A stretch of DNA of 64,000 nucleotides. Source: Aquimarina atlantica (GTDB lineage: Bacteria > Bacteroidota > Bacteroidia > Flavobacteriales > Flavobacteriaceae). The stretch spans positions 62,001 through 126,000 of the forward strand of contig NZ_AQRA01000002.1 in assembly GCF_000626715.1 (NCBI RefSeq), read 5' to 3'. Positions 24,235 through 32,617 of this stretch are shown here, piece after piece; the first letter of the stretch is position 1, and every line of letters begins with the position of its first letter. The position numbers and the translations under genes were made by a program. Below the pieces are notes generated by a model. The model made no database searches, was not told the origin of the DNA, and was given only the letters and a program-made list of their open reading frames with translations.

Positions 24235-25365
24235 ATGAATAACAAGAAAAGACTAATTGAGGTTGCCATTGTTTTTTTTAAGCTAGGTTGTTTTGCTTTT
24301 GGTGGTCCAGCAGCACATATCGCCATGATGGAAAACGAAGTAGTTGATAAAAGAAAATGGATGGATAAACAACATTTCCTGGATCTTATCGGAGCCACAA
24401 ATCTGATTCCTGGACCTAATTCTACCGAAATGACTATGCATTGCGGTCATGAACGAGCCGGAATTGCCGGTCTGTTTGTCGCCGGAGCCTGTTTTGTTTT
24501 TCCTGCGGTTGTTATCACGGGAATTTTAGCATGGTTCTATACTTCTTATGGACAGCTACCAGAAGTAACTCCTTTTATTTCTGGCATCAAACCCGCAGTA
24601 CTTGCTATTATTTTATCGGCAATTCTAAAATTAGGAAAAAAAGCATTAAAAAACTGGGAATTAGGCATAATTGGAGTTTTAGTATTAATTATTAGTTTAT
24701 TAGGAGTAAATGAGGTTATAGCATTGTTAGGCGCAGGTCTTTTTGGAATTTTATTTTTTTATTCTAAATCTAAATTAAATACCTCATCTAAATCCATTGC
24801 TCCATTCTTCATATTTAATATTTCTACATTTACTTTTATTAAACTTTCTTCTATAAAAGTTCTTTGGACATTTTTTAAAGTCGGCGCTATATTATATGGT
24901 AGTGGTTATGTTTTGTTTGCCTATCTAGATGCAGAATTAGTTACAAAAGGCTGGTTAACCAGATCAGAATTAATAGACGCCATTGCAGTTGGTCAATTTA
25001 CACCAGGTCCTGTTTTATCTACTGCTACCTTTATCGGTTATCAATTAGCTGGATTTTGGGGAGCCGTAGCAGCTACACTAGGAATCTTTCTTCCTTCTTT
25101 TCTTTTTGTATTACTTCTTAATCCATTAGTACCTAAAATGAGAAAATCTAAAATACTTAGCGATTTCCTCGATACAGTTAATATTGCCGCAGTTGCTATC
25201 ATGTTATCAGTATTGTTTGTAATGTCTTTAGATACTTTAACCGACTGGAAAGCAATAAGTATTGCCACTACAAGTACTATTATGATTTTTGGGTTTAAGA
25301 AAGTAAATCCTATGTGGATTGTACTTGGAGGGTCACTTTTGGGATACGCGTTAAGTCTTATATAG
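24235..25365 (+). CDS. CHR family (ChrA-like) anion transporter
   Basis: The 376-residue membrane protein has two homologous CHR halves, as in long-chain ChrA proteins. The first has FKLGCFAFGGPAAHIAMMENEVV and NLIPGPNSTEMTM. The second has FKVGAILYGSGYVLFAYL and GQFTPGPVLSTATFIGYQLAG. Characterised members export chromate, probably by anion exchange; many homologues have no tested substrate. Here the gene stands between phosphate-type genes and downstream of an 11-bp repeat array, with no chromate regulator (chrB) nearby. A role connected with phosphate or sulfate exchange is therefore worth considering. The name describes the family, not the substrate. Confidence 0.8.
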   Translation: MNNKKRLIEVAIVFFKLGCFAFGGPAAHIAMMENEVVDKRKWMDKQHFLDLIGATNLIPGPNSTEMTMHCGHERAGIAGLFVAGACFVFPAVVITGILAWFYTSYGQLPEVTPFISGIKPAVLAIILSAILKLGKKALKNWELGIIGVLVLIISLLGVNEVIALLGAGLFGILFFYSKSKLNTSSKSIAPFFIFNISTFTFIKLSSIKVLWTFFKVGAILYGSGYVLFAYLDAELVTKGWLTRSELIDAIAVGQFTPGPVLSTATFIGYQLAGFWGAVAATLGIFLPSFLFVLLLNPLVPKMRKSKILSDFLDTVNIAAVAIMLSVLFVMSLDTLTDWKAISIATTSTIMIFGFKKVNPMWIVLGGSLLGYALSLI

Positions 25366-25406
25366 AGCCACTTTTAACGATAGCTTAAAGTTTTGGTAAC
25401 ATAAAA

Positions 25407-25435
25407 ACTCGCCAAATAAAATATTTTTGGCGAGT
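25407..25435 (+). terminator. Hairpin after the CHR transporter gene
   Basis: A 10-bp stem ACTCGCCAAA / TTTGGCGAGT (25407-25416, 25426-25435) with a 9-nt loop lies 41 nt past the stop. No T-run follows, so it may be an RNA-stability structure or the first of two tandem terminators. Confidence 0.55.
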
Positions 25436-25501
25436 CGCAAGACAAAATGTAGTTTCAAAATATCATATTAGTTTTTGTCGACTTAGATTTTTGAAATACA
25501 G

Positions 25502-25528
25502 GGCTAACCGTTTTCGGTTAGCCTTTTT
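25502..25528 (+). terminator. Rho-independent terminator of the CHR transporter gene
   Basis: GGCTAACCG / CGGTTAGCC (25502-25510, 25515-25523) with a TTTT loop is followed by TTTTT. It separates the CHR gene from the porin promoter that begins at about 25579. Confidence 0.9.
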
Positions 25529-25578
25529 CGATTTGCATAAATACTCAAAAAAAAACAATTTAATATAATCATTATAAA

Positions 25579-25620
25579 ACATTAAGTTAACATTAAGTTA
25601 ACATTGATACAGGTTCTTTG
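25579..25620 (+). promoter_or_regulatory. Three-unit Pho-box-like operator and -7 element of the porin gene
   Basis: ACATTAAGTTA, ACATTAAGTTA and ACATTGATAC start at 25579, 25590 and 25601, exactly 11 nt apart; the first two are identical. TTTG of GTTCTTTG begins at 25617, 16 nt after the start of the last unit, as at TonB receptor 2. The ATG follows at 25646. Confidence 0.75.
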
Positions 25621-25645
25621 CAAGCGACAAAAACTAGTATCGATT

Positions 25646-26845
25646 ATGAAATTAAAGAATACACTAACAGCGTTAGTTCTATTTACGCTTTGTTTTGTAA
25701 ATGCTCAGGAAACTACTGAGACTAAATTTGGAAAAGGAATTTTAAATGTTGTTGCCAAAGATAGCTCATGGAGCATGAAATTTGCAACCAGATTTCAATT
25801 ACTTTCTACTACCGGTTGGGACATTAACGATGATAATTATAGCAAGCCAGAAACCAACTTCCTCGTAAGAAGAGCGCGTTTAAAATTTAGCGGTTTTGCT
25901 TATAGCCCAAAAATTAAATATAAAATAGAATTGGGGGTATCTAATAGAGATATTTCTGGAGCTTCAGAATTTACTAGCAATGCTCCACGTTATATTCTGG
26001 ATGCCGTTATAAAATGGAATTTCTACAAAAACTTTACACTTTGGGCGGGACAAACTAAACTACCAGGAAATGTAGAACGTGTTATTTCTTCGGCAAACTT
26101 ACAATTAGTAGATCGTTCTAGATTAAACAGTCGTTTTAACATAGATCGTGATTTAGGAATACAGTTACGACACCACTTTAAATTATCGGATAAATTTATT
26201 GTTAGAGAAGCTTTTGCCATTTCTCAGGGAGAAGGAAGAAATATTACCAGCGGAAATTTAGGTGGTCATCAATATACAGGAAGATTAGAATTATTACCTT
26301 TTGGGAAATTTAAAAGTAAAGGAGATTATAAAGGAGGAGATCTTAAGAGAGAACAAACCCCTAAATTAATGCTGGCGGCAACTTATGACTTTAATGCAGA
26401 TGCTGTAAAAAACAGAAGTAACCTAGGCTCTTATATGCAAACCAGTACTGGTTTTTATGAAACCAATATTTCTACCATATTTGTAGATGCTATGTTTAAG
26501 TATAAAGGTTTTTCTTTTATGGGAGAGTTTGCCGATAGAGAAGCTGATGAAGCAATTGCAACAGAAGAAGATGGAACACCAACCGGAGATATAGTTCAGG
26601 TAGGTAATGCGATAAATCTTCAAGCTGGATATTTGTTTAAAAGTAATTGGGAAATAGCAGGACGCTATACTAATCTTAATTACGATGCAATTGTTGGAAA
26701 AAATCTTGAAGAACAGTATACCCTTGGGGTATCAAAATATGTAGCTGGTCATAACTTAAAAGTTCAATCTGATATAAGTTATACCACTGAAGATGGTAAT
26801 GGTAGTGGGTTAATGTATAGATTACAATTTGATATACATTTCTAA
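25646..26845 (+). CDS. Porin O/P family (phosphate-selective type) outer-membrane porin
   Basis: I take the ATG at 25646 because it opens a typical signal peptide (MKLKNTLTALVLFTLCFVNAQ). An upstream TTG at 25604 would lie inside the operator. The mature ~378 residues alternate in amphipathic strands, with RRARLKFSGFAYSPKIKYKIELG near the start and KVQSDISYTTEDGNGSGLMYRLQFDIHF at the end, as in porins of the OprO/OprP family. These trimeric channels let phosphate or polyphosphate through the outer membrane. The gene precedes the PiT phosphate transporter on the same strand, each with its own Pho-box-like promoter, giving an outer-membrane to inner-membrane phosphate route. Anion selectivity is inferred from family and context. 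Confidence 0.85.
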   Translation: MKLKNTLTALVLFTLCFVNAQETTETKFGKGILNVVAKDSSWSMKFATRFQLLSTTGWDINDDNYSKPETNFLVRRARLKFSGFAYSPKIKYKIELGVSNRDISGASEFTSNAPRYILDAVIKWNFYKNFTLWAGQTKLPGNVERVISSANLQLVDRSRLNSRFNIDRDLGIQLRHHFKLSDKFIVREAFAISQGEGRNITSGNLGGHQYTGRLELLPFGKFKSKGDYKGGDLKREQTPKLMLAATYDFNADAVKNRSNLGSYMQTSTGFYETNISTIFVDAMFKYKGFSFMGEFADREADEAIATEEDGTPTGDIVQVGNAINLQAGYLFKSNWEIAGRYTNLNYDAIVGKNLEEQYTLGVSKYVAGHNLKVQSDISYTTEDGNGSGLMYRLQFDIHF

Positions 26846-26863
26846 ATCACAAGCTAATACATA

Positions 26864-26905
26864 ACAGTTTGGTAACATTAAGCTGAGAATTGATTATAAT
26901 ATTTG
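26864..26905 (+). promoter_or_regulatory. Pho-box-like operator and -7 element of the PiT gene
   Basis: Units start at 26864 (ACAGT), 26875 (ACATT) and 26886 (AGAAT, degenerate), 11 nt apart. TTTG of AATATTTG begins at 26902, again 16 nt after the last unit. The ATG is at 26923, so the leader is very short. Confidence 0.65.
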
Positions 26906-26922
26906 CACCTTAAACAAAAAGT

Positions 26923-29313
26923 ATGGATAATATTTATTTATTAATGGTAGTCGCGCTAGCAATATTAGCGATTGCCGACCTTATTGTGGGAGTTAGTAAT
27001 GATGCTGTTAACTTCCTGAATTCTGCTATTGGATCTAAAGCAGTGTCTTTTAGAACAATAATGATTGTTGCCAGTATTGGTATTGCAGCCGGAGCCGTTT
27101 TCTCTAGTGGATTAATGGAAGTAGCGAGAAAAGGAATTTTTAATCCTGGTGAATTCTATTTTGATGAAATCATGATCATTTTTATGGCAGTTATGATTAC
27201 CGACATCCTCCTTCTCGATTTTTTTAATACGCTGGGGATGCCAACTTCAACAACAGTATCTATTGTATTTAATCTTTTGGGAGCGGCAGTTTCTATCGCA
27301 TTAATTAAAATTGGGGCTGATCAAGGGTTAGCTTTTTCTGATCTGGGAAACTACATTAACACCAAGACAGCAACAAAAATTATTAGTGGTATTTTGCTCT
27401 CGGTAGTGATAGCATTCTCAGTAGGTGCTATTGTACAATTTATAACTCGTTTATTACTATCCTATAATTTTGAAAAGAAAGCTAAATGGGTTGGTGCTTT
27501 ATTCGGTGGAATTGCATTAACTGCATTGTTGTATTTCATTTTCATGAAAGGAATTAAAGGAACCAATTATGCCAAAGCAATAGTTGATGTTGTATACAAT
27601 GGCGGTCCCGAAGGCTTATTAGATTGGGCCAATACTTATTTTGGTAATACGTATGAAAACGTAAAGGAATTGGCAAAAGCTCAGAAAAACCTTTTCAAGA
27701 TAGATGGTGATGCGGGAACAATCAAAATGACCTTAAGAGGGTTTTTAGAAACTTATGTATTTCAGATCGTAGCTGCTGGTTTTGTATTGTGGTCAGTGCT
27801 ATCTTATATCCTCATTAATTTCTTTAAAGTAAATATTTATAAGCTTATTATTATTGTTGGTACATTCGGATTAGCATTAGCTTTTTCGGGTAATGATTTG
27901 GTAAACTTTATTGGTGTACCTATAGCAGGTTGGCAATCTTATGAAGCCTGGGTAGCTTCTGGGGTTCCTGCTGCAGAGTTTTCTATGGATGTTTTAGCCA
28001 AAAAAGTAGATACTCCAACTATATTATTATTTGGTTCAGGAATAATAATGGTACTTACATTATGGTTTTCAAAAAAAGCCCGATATGTTGCTGATACCGA
28101 AATTAACCTTTCTAGAGAAGGAGAAGCTAAAGAACGTTTTAAACCAAATTTTCTATCAAGAGGTGTTGTAAGAGGTACTGTTTTGATATCTCAAGGACTT
28201 GGTGCAATTACGCCAAAACCTGCAATGGAGTTTATAGAAAAACGATTTACCAAACCCGTTATAGATTTACCCAAGAACAAAACCTATGAAATGCCTGCAT
28301 TTGATATGGTAAGAGCCGCAGTAAACCTTATGGTTGCCGGAGTCTTAATTTCTATTGCAACTTCTATGGGATTACCACTTTCTACAACTTATGTTACTTT
28401 TATGGTAGCAATGGGTACCTCATTAGCAGATAGAGCTTGGGGAACAGAGAGTGCAGTATATCGTGTAGCTGGAGTACTTAATGTAATTGGTGGATGGTTC
28501 TTTACCGCTATAAGTGCATTTGTAGCAGCTGCAACAGTAGCGTTTTTGATTAATCTTGGTGGCCCTATAATGGTAGCAGTATTATTACTTATTGCTGTAT
28601 TGCTTTTGGCAAGAAATACTATAAATTATAGAAAAAGAGTTAAGGCCGAAAAAGCAGAAGATAGTCTTAAAAACTCTGAGAGTAGCTCTGTTCAAGGAGT
28701 TATCGAAGAAAGTGCAGACAATATCAAATCCTTTGTAAACAGAGGAAATAAAATTTACACAAGCACAATAGAAAGCCTTGTGAAATATGATTTAATTGCT
28801 CTAAAGAAAAGTAAAAAAGGAATTGCTAAACTAGATGAGGAAGTTGAAGAACTAAGAGACAATATTTTCTACTTTATCAAGAATCTGGATGAATCTAGTG
28901 TAGGTGCCAGTAATTTTTATATTAATATTTTAGGATACCTACAAGATATGTCTCAATCTTTAGAATATATCACTAAAGCAAGTCATAAACATGTAAACAA
29001 CAATCATAAAAAACTTCGATTTAATCAGATCAAAGATTTAAAAGAAATCGAAGAACAATTAAACGAGTTGTTTGGACAAATCAAAAAAGCATTTAGTGAT
29101 AGGGATTTTGATCATATCGACACCATTATTAATGAAAAACAAGAACTCTTTAATAAGGTAAATCAAAAAATCGACAAACAAGTTGCCAGAACAAGAACTG
29201 AAGAAAATAGCCCAAAAAATACCACCTTGTATTTTGGATTACTATTAGAAACCAAAGATCTTATTACTGCAACAATGAACTTGTTAGAGACCTATAGAGA
29301 ACATAAACAGTAG
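26923..29313 (+). CDS. PiT family inorganic phosphate transporter fused to a PhoU-like domain
   Basis: The 796-residue protein has a PiT domain (about 1-570) with both diagnostic repeats: VGVSNDAVNFLNSAIGS near residue 23 and the partner FSGNDLVNFIGVP in the middle, plus LPLSTTYVTFM late. PiT proteins move phosphate, often as a metal-phosphate complex, by cation symport in the inner membrane. After a short charged linker, residues ~600-796 are an all-helical cytosolic segment (KKSKKGIAKLDEEVEELRDN, repeated heptads) resembling PhoU-type regulators. PiT genes elsewhere often have a separate phoU-like gene; here it is fused. The upstream Pho-box-like promoter and the downstream phoBR pair support induction in phosphate shortage. 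Confidence 0.9.
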   Translation: MDNIYLLMVVALAILAIADLIVGVSNDAVNFLNSAIGSKAVSFRTIMIVASIGIAAGAVFSSGLMEVARKGIFNPGEFYFDEIMIIFMAVMITDILLLDFFNTLGMPTSTTVSIVFNLLGAAVSIALIKIGADQGLAFSDLGNYINTKTATKIISGILLSVVIAFSVGAIVQFITRLLLSYNFEKKAKWVGALFGGIALTALLYFIFMKGIKGTNYAKAIVDVVYNGGPEGLLDWANTYFGNTYENVKELAKAQKNLFKIDGDAGTIKMTLRGFLETYVFQIVAAGFVLWSVLSYILINFFKVNIYKLIIIVGTFGLALAFSGNDLVNFIGVPIAGWQSYEAWVASGVPAAEFSMDVLAKKVDTPTILLFGSGIIMVLTLWFSKKARYVADTEINLSREGEAKERFKPNFLSRGVVRGTVLISQGLGAITPKPAMEFIEKRFTKPVIDLPKNKTYEMPAFDMVRAAVNLMVAGVLISIATSMGLPLSTTYVTFMVAMGTSLADRAWGTESAVYRVAGVLNVIGGWFFTAISAFVAAATVAFLINLGGPIMVAVLLLIAVLLLARNTINYRKRVKAEKAEDSLKNSESSSVQGVIEESADNIKSFVNRGNKIYTSTIESLVKYDLIALKKSKKGIAKLDEEVEELRDNIFYFIKNLDESSVGASNFYINILGYLQDMSQSLEYITKASHKHVNNNHKKLRFNQIKDLKEIEEQLNELFGQIKKAFSDRDFDHIDTIINEKQELFNKVNQKIDKQVARTRTEENSPKNTTLYFGLLLETKDLITATMNLLETYREHKQ

Positions 29314-29334
29314 ATCTTATCACTAAAAAATTGT

Positions 29335-29370
29335 AAAAAAGGCTAAATATATTGATGTTTAGCCTTTTTT
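29335..29370 (+). terminator. Terminator after the PiT gene
   Basis: AAAAAAGGCTAAA / TTTAGCCTTTTTT (29335-29347, 29358-29370) forms a 13-bp stem with a 10-nt loop and ends in a T-run, 22 nt past the stop. Confidence 0.9.
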
Positions 29371-29410
29371 ATTTTTAACTTCACTATATGAATTTGACAT
29401 AAAAAACAAT

Positions 29411-29459
29411 CACGTTAAGCAAATGTTACCTACTCACACGACTAATGTTAGCTTATCGT
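29411..29459 (-). promoter_or_regulatory. Inverted Pho-box-like array upstream of phoB
   Basis: Read on the minus strand, units start at 29459 (ACGAT), 29448 (ACATT), 29437 (degenerate), 29426 (ACATT) and 29415 (ACGTG), all 11 nt apart. The array is in reverse orientation to the phoB-like gene that starts at 29535; TAAATATG at 29473-29480 is a near-match -7 element. It suggests autoregulation of the phoBR operon. Confidence 0.55.
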
Positions 29460-29534
29460 TACCAAATCTATATAAATATGTATACTTCGTATTAAGTGGT
29501 ATATTTATCCAATGTTATGTAATGCTATACTATA

Positions 29535-30218
29535 ATGAACAAAAAAGATATTTCGATACTATTAGTTGATGACGAACCTGATATTTTAGAAATTGTCGGG
29601 TATAACCTTACTGCAGAAGGATACACAGTAATAACTGCAGAAAATGGTGTTGAAGCTGTAAAAGCTGCAAAAAAGAAAAAGCCGCATCTAATTATTCTTG
29701 ATGTAATGATGCCAGAGATGGATGGTATAGAAGCCTGTGAGCATATAAGAAAGTTACCAGACTTACAAAATACAATCATCACCTTCCTTACTGCACGTGG
29801 TGAAGACTATTCTCAAGTTGCTGGTTTTGATGCCGGAGCAGATGACTATATCACAAAACCCATTCGCCCAAAAGTTTTAGTTAGTAAAGTAAAAGCTCTA
29901 TTAAGAAGACTTAAAGAAGAAGAGTCTTCAGACAATGTAGTTAAAATAGGAAATTTAGTCATTAACAGGGATGAATACAAAATCGTTAAAGACAAAAAAG
30001 AAATTGTATTGCCAAGAAAAGAATTCGAATTACTATCTTTATTGGCCTCTAAGCCTGGCAAGGTTTTTAAGCGAGAAGATATTCTTGATAAGGTTTGGGG
30101 TAATGAGGTTATTGTAGGTGGCCGTACAATTGACGTACACATTAGAAAATTAAGAGAAAAAATCGGCGATAATAGTTTTAAAACTATTAAAGGAGTAGGA
30201 TATAAGTTTGTAGTTTAA
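29535..30218 (+). CDS. PhoB-like response regulator (OmpR family)
   Basis: The 227-residue protein has a receiver domain (about 6-122: LLVDDEPDI acidic pocket, phospho-acceptor Asp56 in LIILDVMMPEMDG, switch residue in FLTARGE, Lys in YITKPI). A winged-helix OmpR/PhoB DNA-binding domain follows (about 133-226: LPRKEFELLSLLASKPGKVF, VWGNEVIVGGRTIDVHIRKLREKIG). Such proteins bind 11-bp direct repeats when phosphorylated, which fits the arrays found in front of the nearby genes. Its stop overlaps the kinase gene start by 1 nt (TAATG), so translation is coupled. The PhoB assignment rests on neighbours and operator geometry; the family itself is certain. Confidence 0.9.
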   Translation: MNKKDISILLVDDEPDILEIVGYNLTAEGYTVITAENGVEAVKAAKKKKPHLIILDVMMPEMDGIEACEHIRKLPDLQNTIITFLTARGEDYSQVAGFDAGADDYITKPIRPKVLVSKVKALLRRLKEEESSDNVVKIGNLVINRDEYKIVKDKKEIVLPRKEFELLSLLASKPGKVFKREDILDKVWGNEVIVGGRTIDVHIRKLREKIGDNSFKTIKGVGYKFVV

Positions 30219-31297
30219 TGGCAGAAAACTTTAAAAAGTCGTATAGATTTGCATATCTATCTTCTTTATATATAACCATATTATTAACGCTCGTATTGAG
30301 CGTTTTTTTATACACCCAATCACTGTTTAATCCATTTATTATAATTGGTTTTATAGTGTTTTGTTATCTGATTTGTTTTCTTATTATTCAATATAGAGTA
30401 GAAAAGTTTATTTATCGTAGAGTACGTAAAATCTATGACGATATCGAAATGTTAGAAGTAGATTCTATCGGAGAAGGCCCCGTAACTACAGATATGAGAA
30501 CTCTTATCAAAGAGGTCGAAAAGTTTGCTCAACAAAGAAAAACAGAGATCGAAACCCTAAAAATAAGAGAAGCTTATCGTAAAGAATTTATGGGTAACGT
30601 TTCTCATGAGTTAAAAACACCCCTGTTTACAGTTCAGGGATATATTCTTACCCTCCTCGATGGAGCAATGGATGATCCCGAAATTCTTGACAAATATTTA
30701 AATAGAGCCAACAAAGGAGTTGAACGTTTGATTTATATTGTAAATGATCTGGATATGATTACCAAACTTGAAGTAGGTGATCTTAATCTTAATTATACCA
30801 ATTTTGATATTGTAGAATTAGTACAAAGTGTATTTGATTTATATGAAATGAAAGCTGCAAAAAAGAACATCGCTCTTACGTTTGATATGAATTATGAAGA
30901 ACCTATACTTGTACATGCCGATAAAGAACGTATACAACAGGTACTTTCTAATTTGATTGTAAATTCAATAAAATACGGAAAAGAAGATGGCACTACAGAA
31001 ATAAGCATCGAAGATTTGATCCGTAATAAAACCATTGTTAGAATTACAGATAATGGCGAAGGAATTGCACAAGCCCATATCCCACGATTATTCGAGCGTT
31101 TTTATCGTGTAGACAAAAGTGGGTCGCGTAAAGAAGGTGGATCTGGTCTGGGATTAGCTATTGTAAAACACATTATCGAAGCGCATCATGAACGCATTTA
31201 TGTAGAAAGCGATTATCGAGTAGGAAGTGAATTTTCATTTACTTTGGAAAAAGTGAAAAAGTTCCCTATAGTCAATGTCGGTACTAAAACTACTTAG
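30218..31297 (+). CDS. PhoR-like sensor histidine kinase
   Basis: The 359-residue kinase has two N-terminal transmembrane segments (about 12-34 and 39-58) with almost no periplasmic loop, a short linker, and a HisKA domain with the phospho-accepting His130 in GNVSHELKTPLF. The HATPase domain has its N box QVLSNLIVNSIKYG, G1 DNGEGI, F box and G2 GGSGLGLAIVKH. PhoR kinases likewise lack a large periplasmic sensor and receive the phosphate signal through the transporter and PhoU. The PhoU-like domain on the neighbouring PiT protein is a natural candidate for that input. The last 63 nt overlap, in antisense, the glycosyltransferase gene from the other strand. Confidence 0.88.
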   Translation: MAENFKKSYRFAYLSSLYITILLTLVLSVFLYTQSLFNPFIIIGFIVFCYLICFLIIQYRVEKFIYRRVRKIYDDIEMLEVDSIGEGPVTTDMRTLIKEVEKFAQQRKTEIETLKIREAYRKEFMGNVSHELKTPLFTVQGYILTLLDGAMDDPEILDKYLNRANKGVERLIYIVNDLDMITKLEVGDLNLNYTNFDIVELVQSVFDLYEMKAAKKNIALTFDMNYEEPILVHADKERIQQVLSNLIVNSIKYGKEDGTTEISIEDLIRNKTIVRITDNGEGIAQAHIPRLFERFYRVDKSGSRKEGGSGLGLAIVKHIIEAHHERIYVESDYRVGSEFSFTLEKVKKFPIVNVGTKTT

Positions 31298-32290
31298 CCC
31301 TCTGTATGCATTTAAATCCCTTAGTTTTGTTAATGTAAACTCGTTCTGATTACAACTAGGAACCAACTTATTAACAGTTAAACGCTCTGCAAGATACTCT
31401 TGCTCAAACTGCCCTGGAGTAGGTATAAAGAAAGCTTTTTTCTTTAGTTTTGCAAGATCCATTACAGTTGTATATCCAGATCTCGAAATAATCAGGTTAC
31501 TACTATTAATAGTATCTTCCAGATCTTTTCCGGTTAGATAATTATGAATAGTAATATTATTTTTCACAAACGTTTGTTGGGTTTCTTCAATAAGTCCACG
31601 TACAAATACTATCCTCTTATCACTTTGTTCAAATTCATAAAATAGTTTTTGTTCTAGTAAAGTACGTTGTGGTTCTGGCCCAGAGAGCAATACCATAATA
31701 TCGTATTTTTTAGGTACAATTTGATACTCAAATCTACTTAATGGCCCGAGGTAAGTTACAGGAATATTATTTCTCCTGGGATGCCCTAATTCACCACTAA
31801 GATTAGGATCATCTGCCATATCAGGAACCCAGCACACATCAAATTTCTTAATATACTTGTTATGTAACTTCGTACTTATAGAAGTAGTTTTTCCGCTTAG
31901 TACAGTAAGTTGATGTGTGATAAATACCGAAGGAATACTCTTATGCCGTACTCCCATTCTGTTATCCGAGATAATACCACAAAATTTTTCCTCTTCAATG
32001 ATTTTTTTTATTGCTTTTTTTTCAGCACTAATGGCATGAGCAATTTTAGGACTGTTTAGCAACATTTTTAACTTGAAATTACTCCCTTTTTTAGAATACT
32101 CTATATTATAAGAGGGGAGTTCTTTGGTAAGTAATTTAGGAAACTCCTTCTTTAATAATGATAAGGCAACGCCATCAGAAGCAATAACAGGCTCCAGACC
32201 TTCTGCTAGTAATGCATTGATAATAGGAATACATCGGGTTGCATGACCTAGTCCCCAATTAAGAGGAGCAACAAGTACTTTTTTATTCAA
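31235..32290 (-). CDS. MurG-like (GT28 fold) glycosyltransferase
   Basis: The 351-residue protein has the GT-B layout. The N-terminal half opens with VLVAPLNWGLGHATRCIPIINAL, a GHA-type glycine-rich loop. The C-terminal half has the nucleotide-sugar site LIISRSGYTTVMDLAKL and PTPGQFEQEYLAERL, as in family 28 and related enzymes. It probably transfers a sugar from a UDP-sugar to a cell-surface acceptor, but the acceptor is unknown. It is a single gene convergent with the phoR-like kinase; the last 63 nt, encoding its C-terminal ~20 residues, overlap the kinase 3' end. No terminator exists between the two, so opposing transcripts could interfere. Confidence 0.75.
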   Translation of the reverse strand: MNKKVLVAPLNWGLGHATRCIPIINALLAEGLEPVIASDGVALSLLKKEFPKLLTKELPSYNIEYSKKGSNFKLKMLLNSPKIAHAISAEKKAIKKIIEEEKFCGIISDNRMGVRHKSIPSVFITHQLTVLSGKTTSISTKLHNKYIKKFDVCWVPDMADDPNLSGELGHPRRNNIPVTYLGPLSRFEYQIVPKKYDIMVLLSGPEPQRTLLEQKLFYEFEQSDKRIVFVRGLIEETQQTFVKNNITIHNYLTGKDLEDTINSSNLIISRSGYTTVMDLAKLKKKAFFIPTPGQFEQEYLAERLTVNKLVPSCNQNEFTLTKLRDLNAYRGLSSFSTDIDYRELFHFFQSK

Positions 32291-32617
32291 ACGTTCTAGT
32301 ATTTAAGTTGTTATCGTAACTATCAATTTGATTCTTAATAATAAAAGTAATCCTATTTTCTTATGCATATATTTCCTTAATTTTACCAAAAAATTATCTT
32401 TAGTGAAATTTTATACTCAAAAACAACAGTGTATTGATGATTTAATTGAATCTGAATGATAACAAACACAAGTATTTCTTGTAGTAAAATCAGGTATAAT
32501 ACAGATATTCGACACAAAAAATCACATCAACCGTATTTAAAAAGACGATATCGAAAAGAGTTGGTGTAACACAAATCGAATTTAAAAGACAAGTAAGTAA
32601 AGAAATAAAGAGGATAA
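32291..32617. other. Divergent intergenic region between glycosyltransferase and trmB genes
   Basis: The 327-nt AT-rich gap holds both promoters. I see no exact TAnnTTTG element, stable hairpin, repeat or small gene in it. Confidence 0.4.

Noticed and set aside
24235..25365. Chromate resistance determinant
   Set aside because: No chrB-type regulator or other metal-resistance gene is nearby; family membership alone does not show chromate export.
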